DNA of 64,000 nucleotides from assembly GCF_025770725.1 (NCBI RefSeq), contig NZ_JANZKZ010000002.1, positions 248,001 through 312,000 on the forward strand, in the 5' to 3' direction. Positions 32,825-45,080 of this stretch are shown here, piece by piece (positions within the stretch are counted from its first letter, which is position 1; each line of letters opens with the position of its first letter). The stretch comes from Sulfurospirillum oryzae (GTDB lineage Bacteria; Campylobacterota; Campylobacteria; Campylobacterales; Sulfurospirillaceae). The notes under the pieces are model-generated. The model saw only the letters and a program-made list of their open reading frames with translations, did not search any database and was not told the DNA's origin. A program made the position numbers and the translations under genes.

Positions 32825-35378
32825 AAAGCTCAAGTGGCAATTCTAGTGTACGCTTAATGATGTTCACGGGCGTCTTGAGTGTATCCATAATTAGATGTGT
32901 CTCAATTTTTGGGTCAGTCGTAGAGCCTATAACGTCAACATTAGTTGCAATTCTTTTATCTTCACCAAGGATGATTCCGCCCACCAAAGGGATCATGTCA
33001 ATTGCGGAACTAAAAGTTTTAAGCGTTTTGATTTGAAGTTTAAGATCAAGTGTACTGTTGGTTAAATTGACCATGCCTGCTCCCATAATATCTGCACTTT
33101 TACCCCGTAATTGTACTTCTTTAATATGCATAGCCTCTTTCGTTTGGTTAAATTCAACATAACCATTATCCACAAAATAGCCCTCTGTATTAAAATTAGG
33201 ATCGTTAAAGACAAGTAGGGATGGAATAGCATTGATCGTTGCCATAAGGTTATTGAAGAATTTAAGGTCTTTAATAAAGGTTTTACGCATAATGAAAGTA
33301 CCTTGCATCGTGTGGCTATCTTTTCCTTCAATACTGAGTGAAAAATCTCCTTGATAAAAATAGTGCCTATTCAGAAGTGCATTGGCAGCTTCTGCATCAA
33401 GTGCGCTTGCTTGAATGCCATAACTTCCTTTTTTTTCTTCATACTCAAAAGAAGATTGACCCCTTTTTGAATTAAGGTGAGCCCTATCTTTATACAGTGT
33501 TAGGGTATAGCGTTCACTCAGCACCGTTCTATTGTTGTCCATGTCGATCAAAGAAGAGTTTTCGCCAAAAATAGTTGTTTTGATAGGTATGTCTAAAGGA
33601 TCATCGCCTTGAGGTATCGAAATATTCAGATCTTTTACATGTAACGTAATATCTTTGTCAAAATGAATCGAGAGTTTGTTATTCGTTGTGCTGGCATCAA
33701 GTGTTTGTGTATTGGTCGTGAGTGCAATTTCAAAGTCACGCACTGGTTCACGGTTATCTAAAAGGGGTGTAGTAACATTTTGTAAATTAATTTTAGCATC
33801 AAAATTTTCAAAGTCTTTGGTTAAAACCGTAACAGCGCCTTGCGTTAAAGAAGCATCTTTCATGAATGGTGAATAGGACGCTATTTTGGAAAGGTCATTT
33901 ACGATAAATTGATTGTTGTCTTTTTCAAATATAATTGCAGTGTCAAGGTTTGGTAAAAGCATTTTAGTCGTCGTGTTTTCAATGGCAAACGAAGCATTTT
34001 GATCGACTAGATTAGCAATTTTTAAAAGTTTTGTTCCACTAAAGTCAAGAAGAAGAGAATTAATGTCAATAAAGCCATCAAAACGACTTTTTTTCGCATC
34101 AAAAATACCTGTGGCATTAATATCAAAAAGATTCTTATAGCGAAGATTGGCGTGATCTAGGGTGATCGCAAAGTTATCCAGTCTTACTTCACCCGCTTTG
34201 GTGGACATAGGTACGCCACTTAAAGTAAATTCGCTGGGTGAGAGTTTAAATTTCCCTGTAGCATTGATGTCAAAAGGCAGAAAACGTATATCAAGTCTCA
34301 CTTTAGCATCGGTCTTACCAGACGTTTGAGTAATGGGAACATCAATTTTAAAAGCATGTAAAATTTTATGTATTGGTTCATCAAGCTTCGATGTCGCCGT
34401 AAGATCAACAACAATGCCTGTTCCTTTACCGATAAGATTATAGATATACACATCGGCTTTATCCACAGTTTTCTTTTCATACGTTGGCTCTCTAACATCA
34501 AAGAGAAGTGTGTCATTTTTAAACTCTATGCCTATCTCGTTAACATGGGCAGGAGGAACACTAGGCTCAAAACTTACAATGGCATCTTTAACGGTAGCTT
34601 GACCGTGCATTTTAAGAGGAAAATAGTCAAAGGTTTCAATGTTAAATTGACCTTCAAAATAGTGCAAAATGTACTCTTGCCCGACAATGTTTTTATCAAT
34701 CCAATCCTTAGCAATTGGATCAAGTTCCACTTGCGTCACGATGAAGTTCATAAGGTCTGTGAGTTCTTTGTTGGTAAAGGTTTCACTTTGCAGATGGTAG
34801 GTTAAAAGTTTATCTTTAAGGTCGAAAATAGCAATACCTTTAAGACCAAATGTTTCAAATTCACCTTCAAAGGAGTATGTTTTGGCTTTAAGGTCAATGT
34901 GGGTTTTACCCTTTACATGTAAAGCATAATCTTTAAGATACGCCTCTTGAATCTCAAGATCTAGACTCCACTTATCAAAGGGAGTTATGATGAGATTGAC
35001 ATTAAGATGATTGCTTTCGAGTTTAAATGTCTCACCCTCATAATCGAGTTTAAATGTTTCGTTATTGTAGATCATATTTTGGATCACAATATGGCTGAAA
35101 AATTGGTTGAGATAAGGAAAATTTTTGATGATAGTCGTACTCTCTTCAAGAGAGGTATCGTTTTGTGTATCCTTCTTGATTTCAAGCGTTTGGATGTTCA
35201 CAATCAATTTTTTATCTAGTTTTATATATAATTGATCAATTTTTATCGTCGGTAATGTTAAATTATCGATCGAAATGCCATTTACTAAGGTACCAATTAA
35301 TGCTACGACAGAAAGAACTATGAATAATAAAAGTATCCAGATATTCCTAATGGTGTGTGATGTTGCTTTAATAATCAT
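32817..35378 (-). CDS. Large AsmA-like / DUF3971 envelope protein
   Basis: 853 residues with one N-terminal signal anchor (IRNIWILLLFIVLSVVALIGTL) and a long beta-rich periplasmic part. The repeated short amphipathic strands (for example FDINATGKFKLSPSEFTL, FDINATGIFDAKKSRFDG) and the C-terminal RGKSADIMGAGMVNLTNSTLDLKL and GIILGEDKRIATNVDVIGSTTDP are typical of AsmA/YhdP/TamB-like proteins. These bridge the periplasm and help move phospholipids to the outer membrane. Role by analogy only. Start ATG preceded by AGAGAAG at seven bases. Its 5' end overlaps mltG on the other strand. Two TTACATGTAA copies (both Leu-His-Val). Confidence 0.82.
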   Translation of the reverse strand: MIIKATSHTIRNIWILLLFIVLSVVALIGTLVNGISIDNLTLPTIKIDQLYIKLDKKLIVNIQTLEIKKDTQNDTSLEESTTIIKNFPYLNQFFSHIVIQNMIYNNETFKLDYEGETFKLESNHLNVNLIITPFDKWSLDLEIQEAYLKDYALHVKGKTHIDLKAKTYSFEGEFETFGLKGIAIFDLKDKLLTYHLQSETFTNKELTDLMNFIVTQVELDPIAKDWIDKNIVGQEYILHYFEGQFNIETFDYFPLKMHGQATVKDAIVSFEPSVPPAHVNEIGIEFKNDTLLFDVREPTYEKKTVDKADVYIYNLIGKGTGIVVDLTATSKLDEPIHKILHAFKIDVPITQTSGKTDAKVRLDIRFLPFDINATGKFKLSPSEFTLSGVPMSTKAGEVRLDNFAITLDHANLRYKNLFDINATGIFDAKKSRFDGFIDINSLLLDFSGTKLLKIANLVDQNASFAIENTTTKMLLPNLDTAIIFEKDNNQFIVNDLSKIASYSPFMKDASLTQGAVTVLTKDFENFDAKINLQNVTTPLLDNREPVRDFEIALTTNTQTLDASTTNNKLSIHFDKDITLHVKDLNISIPQGDDPLDIPIKTTIFGENSSLIDMDNNRTVLSERYTLTLYKDRAHLNSKRGQSSFEYEEKKGSYGIQASALDAEAANALLNRHYFYQGDFSLSIEGKDSHTMQGTFIMRKTFIKDLKFFNNLMATINAIPSLLVFNDPNFNTEGYFVDNGYVEFNQTKEAMHIKEVQLRGKSADIMGAGMVNLTNSTLDLKLQIKTLKTFSSAIDMIPLVGGIILGEDKRIATNVDVIGSTTDPKIETHLIMDTLKTPVNIIKRTLELPLELFK

Positions 35379-36258
35379 ATATTCACTTCTCTTTCACTTG
35401 TCCAGACCGATGACTTCTAGTTCGGTCGCCTTTGTGCCACAAGGCTCAATAGGTCAAATTATATCATATATGGTTGAGAAAAATTTTGACCTTCATGACA
35501 AAGTCGATAAATACCTTCTTTACATGATTGGTAAACCTCAATCGGGCTGGGTGAGTATTAATCCAAGCCCTTTAACACGTGGTGATTTTCTCTACAAGCT
35601 TTCTCACTCAAAAGCTCCTTTAAAGGTCATCACCTATATTCCTGGCGAAACGAAAGAGCTTTTGTTTGCTCAAATTGCTTTAGCATTTGATCTTTCCTAC
35701 GATAAACTTATGCAAGAATACGCCCTTGCAACGCCTTATGTAGAAGGATTTCTTGTGCCTGATACGTACTATATCCCTGTGGGTATTAATGAAAAGCATT
35801 TGATTCATTTTTTACTTGCCAATGCCAAAAAGTACCATAAAGATGTTTTCGAAAAGATCTTTGGTGAGTTTAATGAAGCTAAATGGCAAAAGTTCCTTAT
35901 TATCGCATCTATCATTCAAAAAGAAGCCGCCAATAACGAAGAGATGCCTCTTGTCTCTTCGGTTATTTACAACCGCCTTAAAAAAGATATGAAGCTTCAA
36001 ATGGATGGATCTCTTAATTACGGGCAGTATTCGCATCTTAAAATTACCCCACAGCGCATTCGTGAAGACACGTCGCCTTATAATACCTATATGTATAAAG
36101 GCTTACCACCTAATCCTGTGTGTAGTGTGAGTAAAGAGGCAATTTTTGCAGCCATTTTTCCCAAAACGACCAATTATCTCTATTTTGTAAAAAATAAAAA
36201 TGGTACGCACACTTTTTCCCAAAATTATGAGACACATTTGGAAAATATAAAAAATTAA
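35320..36258 (+). CDS. mltG: Endolytic murein transglycosylase MltG
   Basis: Cleaves nascent glycan strands and probably ends their elongation. About 312 residues: a membrane anchor (VCDVALIIIYSLLFHL), a LysM-like part and the YceG domain with the catalytic Glu in IIASIIQKEAANNEEMP, followed by VIYNRLKKDMKLQMDGSLNYG and the C-terminal YFVKNKNGTHTFS. The start is uncertain. ATG at 35320 is taken (AGAAAGAACT upstream). ATG at 35350 keeps the anchor, while ATG at 35410 would lose it but end the 59-base head-to-head overlap with the AsmA-like gene. Confidence 0.9.
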   Translation: MNNKSIQIFLMVCDVALIIIYSLLFHLSRPMTSSSVAFVPQGSIGQIISYMVEKNFDLHDKVDKYLLYMIGKPQSGWVSINPSPLTRGDFLYKLSHSKAPLKVITYIPGETKELLFAQIALAFDLSYDKLMQEYALATPYVEGFLVPDTYYIPVGINEKHLIHFLLANAKKYHKDVFEKIFGEFNEAKWQKFLIIASIIQKEAANNEEMPLVSSVIYNRLKKDMKLQMDGSLNYGQYSHLKITPQRIREDTSPYNTYMYKGLPPNPVCSVSKEAIFAAIFPKTTNYLYFVKNKNGTHTFSQNYETHLENIKN

Positions 36259-36303
36259 TCACATAGATTTAATAAATAAATTGGTAGCATTATCAAAATT
36301 TAG

Positions 36304-38559
<2,256 letters not shown>

Positions 38560-38591
38560 TTTTTTGATTTACATGTAAAGAAGGAGTCTCT

Positions 38592-39545
38592 TTGTCACAA
38601 GGAAAAAAAGTCTCAATTATTGGAGCAGGAAATGTTGGCGCAACAATTTGTTATTGGCTTGCGATGCGCAAAAGTTGTCGCGAAATTGTGATGATAGACC
38701 TCGTTGAGGGCGTTGCTATTGGCAAAGCCCTTGACATTTCTCAAGCTACCAGTCCCGAAGGTAGTCATACGCTCATTAGTGCTTCAAGTGATTATCAACA
38801 TATCGCTAACAGCGATATTGTGGTGATTACCGCAGGCAGTCCACGAAAGCCTGGTATGAGTAGGGATGATCTTTTGATGATTAATGCCAAGATTACCAAA
38901 GGTATCATTGAACAGGTCAAAACTTATGCGCCAGAAGCCATTATTATCACCGTTTCCAATCCTTTAGATGCCATTACTTATGTAGCCATCAAAGCGGGGA
39001 ATTATCCACGAAATCGCGTTATTGGTATGGCTGGCATTTTAGATAGTTCACGCATGGAGACCTTTATTTCACAAAAGCTTGGATTTGGGTATGGTCAAGT
39101 CACAGCGAGTGTTATGGGTGGACATGGAGATGACATGGTTCCGCTTCCTCGTTACTCTTCTGTAAACGGTGTAGCCCTTACAGATTTACTCAGCGATCTT
39201 GAAATTGATGAGATTATTGAAAAAACTCGTCATGGTGGAGCAGAAATTGTGGGGTATATGGGAACATCTGCATATTATGCACCTGCGAATTCTACCGTCA
39301 AGATGATCGAGGCTATTTTGAGCGACTCTCGCGCTATTTTCCCATGTGCCGTTTTACTAGAGGGTGAGTATGGTTACCATAACACCGTTAACGGTGTACC
39401 CGTTGTTTTAGGTGCAAATGGTATTGAAGAAATTGTGGAATTACCGCTTAATTTAAACGAACAACATCAATTTGCAAAAAGCGTAGAATCGGTCAATAAA
39501 TTATTAGAAACATTGCATAAAAATGAGTTTTTTTTGTCTAATTAG
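38592..39545 (+). CDS. mdh: Malate dehydrogenase
   Basis: NAD-dependent malate/oxaloacetate interconversion. The 317-residue lactate-dehydrogenase-like form has VSIIGAGNVGATICYWL at the NAD site, VVITAGSPRKPGMSRDDL, the ISNP-like VSNPLDAITYV and catalytic His in VMGGHGDDMVPL. Arginines of the substrate loop are in PRKPGMSRDD. The start is TTG with AGAAGGAGTCTC directly upstream. Confidence 0.96.
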   Translation: MSQGKKVSIIGAGNVGATICYWLAMRKSCREIVMIDLVEGVAIGKALDISQATSPEGSHTLISASSDYQHIANSDIVVITAGSPRKPGMSRDDLLMINAKITKGIIEQVKTYAPEAIIITVSNPLDAITYVAIKAGNYPRNRVIGMAGILDSSRMETFISQKLGFGYGQVTASVMGGHGDDMVPLPRYSSVNGVALTDLLSDLEIDEIIEKTRHGGAEIVGYMGTSAYYAPANSTVKMIEAILSDSRAIFPCAVLLEGEYGYHNTVNGVPVVLGANGIEEIVELPLNLNEQHQFAKSVESVNKLLETLHKNEFFLSN

Positions 39546-39669
39546 AATCTCGTAACTTAAATTAGAGACAAAAAAAACATATAGTTAGGATTTTTATTGA
39601 TTATGGTGTGCAGATAACTATACAGTCTTGGGATCGAAAGTTTAATTTAAGTCAATGCAGGGAGGTTTT

Positions 39670-40839
39670 ATGAATATTCATGAGTATCAGGCAAAAGAGA
39701 TCTTTAAGAGATACAATGTCCCCACACCGAACGGCTATGTAGCCTTTAGTGTTGATGAAGCTGTTGCAAACGCAAAGAAACTTGGTGGCTCAATTTGGGT
39801 TGTCAAAGCGCAAATCCATGCAGGTGGACGCGGTCTTGGCGGTGGTGTGAAATTGGCACGTAGTTTAGATGAAGTCAAAACACTTGCAAATGAAATTCTT
39901 GGTATGACTTTGGTCACACATCAAACTGGACCTGCGGGCAAACTGGTTCAAAAAGTGTATATTGAAGAGGGTGCAGACATCGCTGATGAGCTTTACCTTG
40001 GTGTTGTCTTAGATCGTGCTCGTGAAATGCCTGTCATTATGGCATCCCGTGAAGGCGGTATGGAGATTGAAAAAGTAGCAGCAGAATCTCCTGAAAAGAT
40101 TATCAAAGTTGCTGTTGATCCTTTTATTGGATTTCAAGCATTTCATGGTCGGGAGTTAGCTTACGGACTAGGTCTTGAAAAAGAAGAGATTAGTAGTTTT
40201 ATTAAATTTGCAGCAGCACTGTATAAAGTTTATATGGAAAATGATGCAGAGATGATCGAAATCAATCCATTGGTTAAAACAAAAAGCGGTTCATTTATTG
40301 CACTTGATGGCAAAATGGGCTTTGATGATAATTCACTCTTCCGCCACCCAGAGATCGAAGCGATGCGCGATGAGAGTGAAGAAAACCCAATTGAGCGTGA
40401 AGCTTCAGGTTATGGACTGAGCTACGTTAAACTTGATGGTAATGTTGGTTGTATGGTCAATGGTGCTGGTCTTGCGATGGGTACAATGGATACAATTAAC
40501 TACGTGGGAGGCACTCCTGCAAACTTCCTAGACGTGGGCGGCGGAGCGAATGCTCAAACCGTTGCTAAAGGCTTTGAGATTATCCTTAAAGATCCAAATG
40601 TCAAATCAATCTTTGTCAATATTTTTGGTGGAATTGTAAGATGTGATCGTATTGCGAATGGTATCTTAGAAGCTACCAAACTTGTGGATGTTCACGTTCC
40701 TGTGATCGTCAGGCTTGATGGCACAAATGCCAAAGAAGCTGCCGAAATTCTTAAAAATGCCAATATCAAAAATATTATTACTGCAAGCGATCTCAACGAT
40801 GGTGCTAATAAAGCCGTTGCTGCAGCTAAAGGAAACTAA
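39670..40839 (+). CDS. sucC: Succinyl-CoA ligase beta subunit
   Basis: ATP-grasp subunit forming succinyl-CoA ligase with SucD. The 389-residue protein begins [18 protein letters not shown], with AGGGAGGTTTT before the ATG; an in-frame ATG five codons upstream is inside the ribosome site. The nucleotide region [19 protein letters not shown] and the C-terminal [17 protein letters not shown] are diagnostic. It is preceded by a 124-base gap after mdh, so it may have its own promoter. sucD starts two bases after its stop. Confidence 0.97.
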   Translation: MNIHEYQAKEIFKRYNVPTPNGYVAFSVDEAVANAKKLGGSIWVVKAQIHAGGRGLGGGVKLARSLDEVKTLANEILGMTLVTHQTGPAGKLVQKVYIEEGADIADELYLGVVLDRAREMPVIMASREGGMEIEKVAAESPEKIIKVAVDPFIGFQAFHGRELAYGLGLEKEEISSFIKFAAALYKVYMENDAEMIEINPLVKTKSGSFIALDGKMGFDDNSLFRHPEIEAMRDESEENPIEREASGYGLSYVKLDGNVGCMVNGAGLAMGTMDTINYVGGTPANFLDVGGGANAQTVAKGFEIILKDPNVKSIFVNIFGGIVRCDRIANGILEATKLVDVHVPVIVRLDGTNAKEAAEILKNANIKNIITASDLNDGANKAVAAAKGN

Positions 40840-40841
40840 TT

Positions 40842-41714
40842 ATGAGCATATTGATTGATAAAAATACAAAAGTCATCGTTCAAGGTTTTACCGGTAAAGA
40901 GGGTAGTTTTCATGCTGAACAATGTTTGGCGTATGGTACAAAAATCGTTGGCGGTGTAACACCGGGCAAAGGTGGCACAGAACATTTGGGTCAACCTGTG
41001 TTTAATACCGTTCGTGAAGCAGTTATTGCAACAGGTGCAACGGTTAGTATGGTATTCGTTCCACCTGCCTTCGTAGGAGATGCTGTTTTAGAAGCGGCAG
41101 ACGCAGGTATAGAGCTCTCTGTCATTATCACAGAAGGTTCACCTGTTCGTGATATGCAAAGAGCCAAAGCGTATGCTGTCAAAAAAGGTATGAAAACCAT
41201 TGGACCAAATTGTCCAGGAATTATCACGGCTGAAGAGTGTAAAATCGGCATTATGCCTGGCTCCATTTTCAAAAAAGGCAATATTGGCTTGATTAGTAAA
41301 TCAGGCACATTGACTTATGAAGGTGCAAACCAAGTGTGTAATGAAGGCTTTGGTATTACCACCGCTGTAGGTATTGGCGGTGATCCTATTATTGGACTTT
41401 CATACTTGCAACTTCTTCCACTGTTTGAAGCAGATCCTGAGACTGAAGCGATCGTTATGATCGGTGAAATCGGAGGCGATCTTGAAATTCAAGCAGCAAA
41501 ATTTATTAAAGAGCACATTAAAAAGCCTGTCGTTGCTTTTATTGCGGGTCAAACTGCACCAAAAGGTAAACGTATGGGACATGCCGGTGCAATCGTAAGT
41601 GGTAGTGCTGGAACAGCAGCTGAAAAAATGGAAGCGCTTACAAAAGCAGGAGTACATGTCGTCAAATCACCTGCAGAAATAGGAAAAAAGATAGCAGAGG
41701 TTTTGAAAAAATAA
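40842..41714 (+). CDS. sucD: Succinyl-CoA ligase alpha subunit
   Basis: CoA-binding and phosphohistidine subunit, 290 residues. Motifs are [37 protein letters not shown] and the active-site His in [13 protein letters not shown]. It reversibly links succinate and succinyl-CoA and so connects to the OorDABC enzyme encoded next. A hairpin stands between it and oorD. Confidence 0.97.
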   Translation: MSILIDKNTKVIVQGFTGKEGSFHAEQCLAYGTKIVGGVTPGKGGTEHLGQPVFNTVREAVIATGATVSMVFVPPAFVGDAVLEAADAGIELSVIITEGSPVRDMQRAKAYAVKKGMKTIGPNCPGIITAEECKIGIMPGSIFKKGNIGLISKSGTLTYEGANQVCNEGFGITTAVGIGGDPIIGLSYLQLLPLFEADPETEAIVMIGEIGGDLEIQAAKFIKEHIKKPVVAFIAGQTAPKGKRMGHAGAIVSGSAGTAAEKMEALTKAGVHVVKSPAEIGKKIAEVLKK

Positions 41715-41724
41715 TACATTAAGT

Positions 41725-41758
41725 CTGCTAGATGTTATAGTAGTGTACAATCTAGCAG
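41725..41758 (+). terminator. Hairpin between sucD and oorD
   Basis: Perfect 9-bp stem CTGCTAGAT / ATCTAGCAG with a 16-base loop, followed by TTTGTTTGTTTA. It could be a partial terminator or an mRNA processing/stability element inside the TCA block. The T-tract is interrupted, so full termination is doubtful. Confidence 0.5.
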
Positions 41759-41807
41759 TTTGTTTGTTTATAATTCGATAGAGAGCAAAGATAAAGGAGA
41801 ACGAAGA

Positions 41808-42125
41808 ATGGGTTTAATTACCGCTCCAAGTAATACACCGGTATGGGTTAACGTCTCTAGGTGTAAAGCTTGTGATATTTGTGTCAGTATGTGTCCAGCA
41901 GGTGTTTTGGCAATGGTTCAAGCACCAAATTCGACACTAGGATCGATGATAGAGGTTGTTGTTCCAGATGCCTGTATTGGATGTAGGGATTGTGAATTGC
42001 ATTGTCCTGATTTTGCTATTTACGTAGCAGATAAAAGTGAATTTAAGTTTGCGAAACTTTCAGAAGCCTCTAAAGAGAGAGCAGAAAAAGTAAAGCAAAA
42101 TAAATTTAGAAAACTGAGCGCATAA
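41808..42125 (+). CDS. oorD: 2-oxoglutarate:acceptor oxidoreductase, ferredoxin-like subunit
   Basis: 105-residue electron-transfer subunit with two 4Fe-4S motifs, CKACDICVSMCPAG and CIGCRDCELHCPD. The start is the ATG preceded by AAAGGAGAACGAAGA; the open frame continues 16 codons upstream from a TTG with no ribosome site. First of oorDABC, with the same order as Campylobacter and Helicobacter. Confidence 0.96.
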   Translation: MGLITAPSNTPVWVNVSRCKACDICVSMCPAGVLAMVQAPNSTLGSMIEVVVPDACIGCRDCELHCPDFAIYVADKSEFKFAKLSEASKERAEKVKQNKFRKLSA

Positions 42126-42134
42126 GGATCATTG

Positions 42135-43268
42135 ATGGCAAGAGAAGTAATATCAAGCGGCAATGCCTTAGTAGCAAAAGCGGCAGTTGAATGTGGATGT
42201 AAATTTTTTGGAGGCTATCCTATTACGCCTTCAAGTGAAATTGCAGAGGATTTAAGCAAACTCCTTCCAAGATATGGTGGAAAATTTATCCAAATGGAAG
42301 ATGAAATAGCAGGTATTTGTGTCTCTCTTGGCGCTTCTATGAGCGGAACAAAGTCAATGACCGCTTCATCAGGCCCTGGAATTTCTCTCAAATCTGAGCA
42401 AATTGGTTACAGCTTCATCACTGAAGTTCCTTTGGTTATCGTTAACGTTATGCGTGGTGGTCCTTCAACGGGTCTTCCAACACGTGTTTCTCAAGCAGAC
42501 ATTGGTCAAGCAAAGTACCCAACACACGGCGATTTTGCTTCTATTTCACTCTGCCCAGGTAGTCTTGAAGAGGCTTACACTGAAACGATTAGAGCGTTTA
42601 ATATCGCTGAAAAATACATGACACCTGTTTTTGTTCTTTTAGATGAAACTTTAGGACACATGCACGGTAAAGCGATTCTTCCTGATCTTGCAGAGGTTGA
42701 GAAGAGTGTTGTTAAACGTGCTGAATTTACAGGTGATCCAAAAGATTATAAACCTTATGCAGCAGCTCCGACAGAGCCAGCAGTTCTTAACCCTTTCTTT
42801 AAAGGTTATCACTATCACGTAACAGGTTTGCATCATGGTGACATGGGCTTTCCAACCGAAGATGGTGCTGCATGTGAGTACAACATCGAACGTTTGATGA
42901 ATAAAATCAATACAAAAACAGATGATCTCGTTCATTACGAAGAGTTTATGTTAGAAGATGCTGATGTCTGTATTATCGCTTATGGAAGTATCAGCCGAGG
43001 GGCTAAAGAGGCAGTTATGAAGCTTCGTAAAGATGGCATTAAAGCGGGTCTGTTTAGACCAATCACATTGTGGCCAAGCCCTGCAGCAAAACTGCAAGAA
43101 ATTGGTAAAAAATTCAAGAAAATCATGGTAACAGAGCTCAATATGGGACAGTACCTAGAAGAGATTCAGCGTGTTATGAAAAGAGATGATTTCGCGACAT
43201 TGCACAAAGCAAACGGTCGCCCAATCGCTCCACTTGAAATGGTTGCTAAAGTTAAGGAGATGATGTAA
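42135..43268 (+). CDS. oorA: 2-oxoglutarate:acceptor oxidoreductase alpha subunit
   Basis: Combines the pyrimidine-binding and C-terminal domains of a 2-oxoacid:ferredoxin oxidoreductase; it oxidises 2-oxoglutarate to succinyl-CoA with a low-potential acceptor. The 377 residues begin MAREVISSGNALVAKAAVECG and show GGYPITPSSEIAE and MRGGPSTGLPTRVSQAD. The ATG is used rather than the TTG one codon before. Nine bases after oorD; its TAA overlaps the oorB ATG by one base. Confidence 0.96.
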   Translation: MAREVISSGNALVAKAAVECGCKFFGGYPITPSSEIAEDLSKLLPRYGGKFIQMEDEIAGICVSLGASMSGTKSMTASSGPGISLKSEQIGYSFITEVPLVIVNVMRGGPSTGLPTRVSQADIGQAKYPTHGDFASISLCPGSLEEAYTETIRAFNIAEKYMTPVFVLLDETLGHMHGKAILPDLAEVEKSVVKRAEFTGDPKDYKPYAAAPTEPAVLNPFFKGYHYHVTGLHHGDMGFPTEDGAACEYNIERLMNKINTKTDDLVHYEEFMLEDADVCIIAYGSISRGAKEAVMKLRKDGIKAGLFRPITLWPSPAAKLQEIGKKFKKIMVTELNMGQYLEEIQRVMKRDDFATLHKANGRPIAPLEMVAKVKEMM

Positions 43269-44101
43269 TGGCATTTAATTACGATAAATATCTACGTGTA
43301 GATAAAATGCCAACCTTATGGTGTTGGGGTTGTGGTGATGGCGTTATTTTAAAATCTGTTATTCGTGCAATCGATGCAATGGGTTGGGATATGAACGATG
43401 TATGTGTTGTTTCAGGTATCGGTTGTAGTGGACGCTTTAGTTCATATATCGACTGTAACACAGTCCATACAACGCATGGTCGTGCCATTGCTTATGCAAC
43501 AGGCATCAAGCTTGCGAATCCTGAAAAACATGTTATCGTTGTTACTGGTGATGGCGATGGTCTTGCAATCGGTGGTAACCATACGATTCATGGTTGTCGT
43601 AGAAACATTGACCTTAATCATATTTTGATCAACAACTTTATTTATGGTTTGACTAACTCTCAAACCAGCCCAACAACGCCTCAAGGTTTTTGGACAGCAA
43701 CAGCGAACTACGGTAACGTTGATCCATCATTTGATGCGGCAAAATTAGCGGATGCAGCAGGAGCAACATTTGTTGCGCGTGAGTCTGTACTTGACCCTCA
43801 AAAACTTGAAAAAATGTTTGTCGCAGGTTTCTCTCATAAAGGTTACTCTTTCTTTGATGTGTTCTCAAACTGTCACATCAACCTTGGACGTAAAAATAAA
43901 ATGGGTGAAGCGGTACAAAACCTTGCTTGGATTGAAGGTCGTATTGTAGGTAAGAAAAAGTTTGACCTTTTAAGTGACGAAGAGCGTGTGGGTAAATTCC
44001 CAACAGGTATCCTCAAGCAAGAAGAGGGCAAACTCGAATATTGTGACGCGTATGACAAAGTCATTTACGCAGCACAAAATAAAACAACCGTACAGCTATA
44101 A
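43268..44101 (+). CDS. oorB: 2-oxoglutarate:acceptor oxidoreductase beta subunit
   Basis: Thiamine-diphosphate-binding subunit, 277 residues. The early PTLWCWGCGDGVILKS carries cluster or TPP-site cysteines, and the Mg-TPP motif GDGDGLAIGGNH leads to ILINNFIYGLTNSQTSPTT. It is O2-sensitive chemistry, coupled with OorA. oorC follows after ten bases. Confidence 0.96.
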   Translation: MAFNYDKYLRVDKMPTLWCWGCGDGVILKSVIRAIDAMGWDMNDVCVVSGIGCSGRFSSYIDCNTVHTTHGRAIAYATGIKLANPEKHVIVVTGDGDGLAIGGNHTIHGCRRNIDLNHILINNFIYGLTNSQTSPTTPQGFWTATANYGNVDPSFDAAKLADAAGATFVARESVLDPQKLEKMFVAGFSHKGYSFFDVFSNCHINLGRKNKMGEAVQNLAWIEGRIVGKKKFDLLSDEERVGKFPTGILKQEEGKLEYCDAYDKVIYAAQNKTTVQL

Positions 44102-44111
44102 GGAGCCCCTG

Positions 44112-44669
44112 ATGAGAAGACAATTACGTTTCGTAGGTGTGGGTGGTCAGGGTGTTATCTTGGCAGGTGAGATTTTAGCGGTTGCAAAAATCAAAGAGGG
44201 TGGTTATGGTGTAAAAGCATCTACCTATACCTCTCAAGTACGTGGTGGACCAACAAAAGTTGACATCTTACTTGATGAGAGTGAGATCCTTTTCCCTTAT
44301 GCAAATGAGGGTGAGATCGAGTTTATGATCGCTACCGCGCAAGTAAGCTTCAATCAATTCAAAAGCGGTGTAAAACCAGATGGTATCATCGTTGTTGAGC
44401 CAAATTTGGTTAAAGTAAACGATGAAGATCGTAAAAAATGGAAGATCATTGAGATTCCACTCATTACCATCGCTAAAGAAGAAGTTGGAAATGTTATTAC
44501 TCAGTCTGTCGTTGCTTTGGCGATTACCGTTGAGATGACACATGTTCTAGCACATGATTTAGTCCGTGATGTCATGCTTTCAAAAGTACCAGAAAAAGTT
44601 CACGCAGACAATATTAAAGCGTATGAACTTGGTATAAAATACGCTAAAGAAGCGCTCGCTAAACTTTAA
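44112..44669 (+). CDS. oorC: 2-oxoglutarate:acceptor oxidoreductase gamma subunit
   Basis: 185 residues of the gamma (CoA-binding) domain: RFVGVGGQGVILAGEILA, YTSQVRGGPTKVDIL. The start is the ATG with ATAAGGAGCCCCTG upstream; a longer open frame upstream overlaps oorB and is not used. Last gene of the TCA block, followed by an intrinsic terminator. Confidence 0.96.
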   Translation: MRRQLRFVGVGGQGVILAGEILAVAKIKEGGYGVKASTYTSQVRGGPTKVDILLDESEILFPYANEGEIEFMIATAQVSFNQFKSGVKPDGIIVVEPNLVKVNDEDRKKWKIIEIPLITIAKEEVGNVITQSVVALAITVEMTHVLAHDLVRDVMLSKVPEKVHADNIKAYELGIKYAKEALAKL

Positions 44670-44682
44670 TCATTGAGTCATT

Positions 44683-44726
44683 GACCGTCGGGTTATTATA
44701 AGCCCGATGGTCAGTAAACTTTTTTC
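44683..44726 (+). terminator. Intrinsic terminator after oorC
   Basis: Ten-base-pair stem GACCGTCGGG / CCCGATGGTC with one G-U pair and a 10-base loop, then AGTAAACTTTTTTC. It ends the oorDABC transcript. A TTACATGTAA copy lies 11 bases further on. Confidence 0.85.
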
Positions 44727-44753
44727 TACTTCTGCGTTACATGTAAAGCTATT

Positions 44754-45053
44754 TTAAAAAAACAACCACACCAATAAAACCACTCCAAAGCCAAGATTAA
44801 ACCAGCTTACGCCATCTTCAAAGAGTTTGATTAAGATTTCATAGTTGTAGCGCTCAAGAGTTGATGGGTGCATTGCCAAGCCATTTTGAGCGTATTGAAC
44901 AATGTCAACTGAATAGAAATAAGCAACAATTTCAGGCGCAATAAAAAAGAAGATAACACCTAAAATTCCCCAAAGTGATTTTTCAGGTTTCATGTCTGAA
45001 AGCACTTTTGTTGTGGCAGGATGGCGTGCAATTTTTTGGAGTTTATCTCTCAC
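44754..45053 (-). CDS. Small two-helix membrane protein of unknown function
   Basis: 99 residues: a basic N terminus (MRDKLQKIARHPATTKVLSDM), one hydrophobic segment (LWGILGVIFFFIAPEIVAYFY), a polar middle and a C-terminal hydrophobic segment (FNLGFGVVLLVWLFF). I do not recognise the family. It lies between the oorC terminator and a tRNA gene on the same strand, 27 bases after the tRNA 3' end, and could be read through from it. Confidence 0.6.
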   Translation of the reverse strand: MRDKLQKIARHPATTKVLSDMKPEKSLWGILGVIFFFIAPEIVAYFYSVDIVQYAQNGLAMHPSTLERYNYEILIKLFEDGVSWFNLGFGVVLLVWLFF

Positions 45054-45080
45054 GAAGAACCTTTTGGGAAGTTTGAAATG

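Noticed and set aside
34368-34805. 145-codon open frame on the plus strand
   Set aside because: Lies wholly antisense within the AsmA-like gene, has low-complexity hydrophobic and basic composition, no ribosome site, and no recognisable motif.
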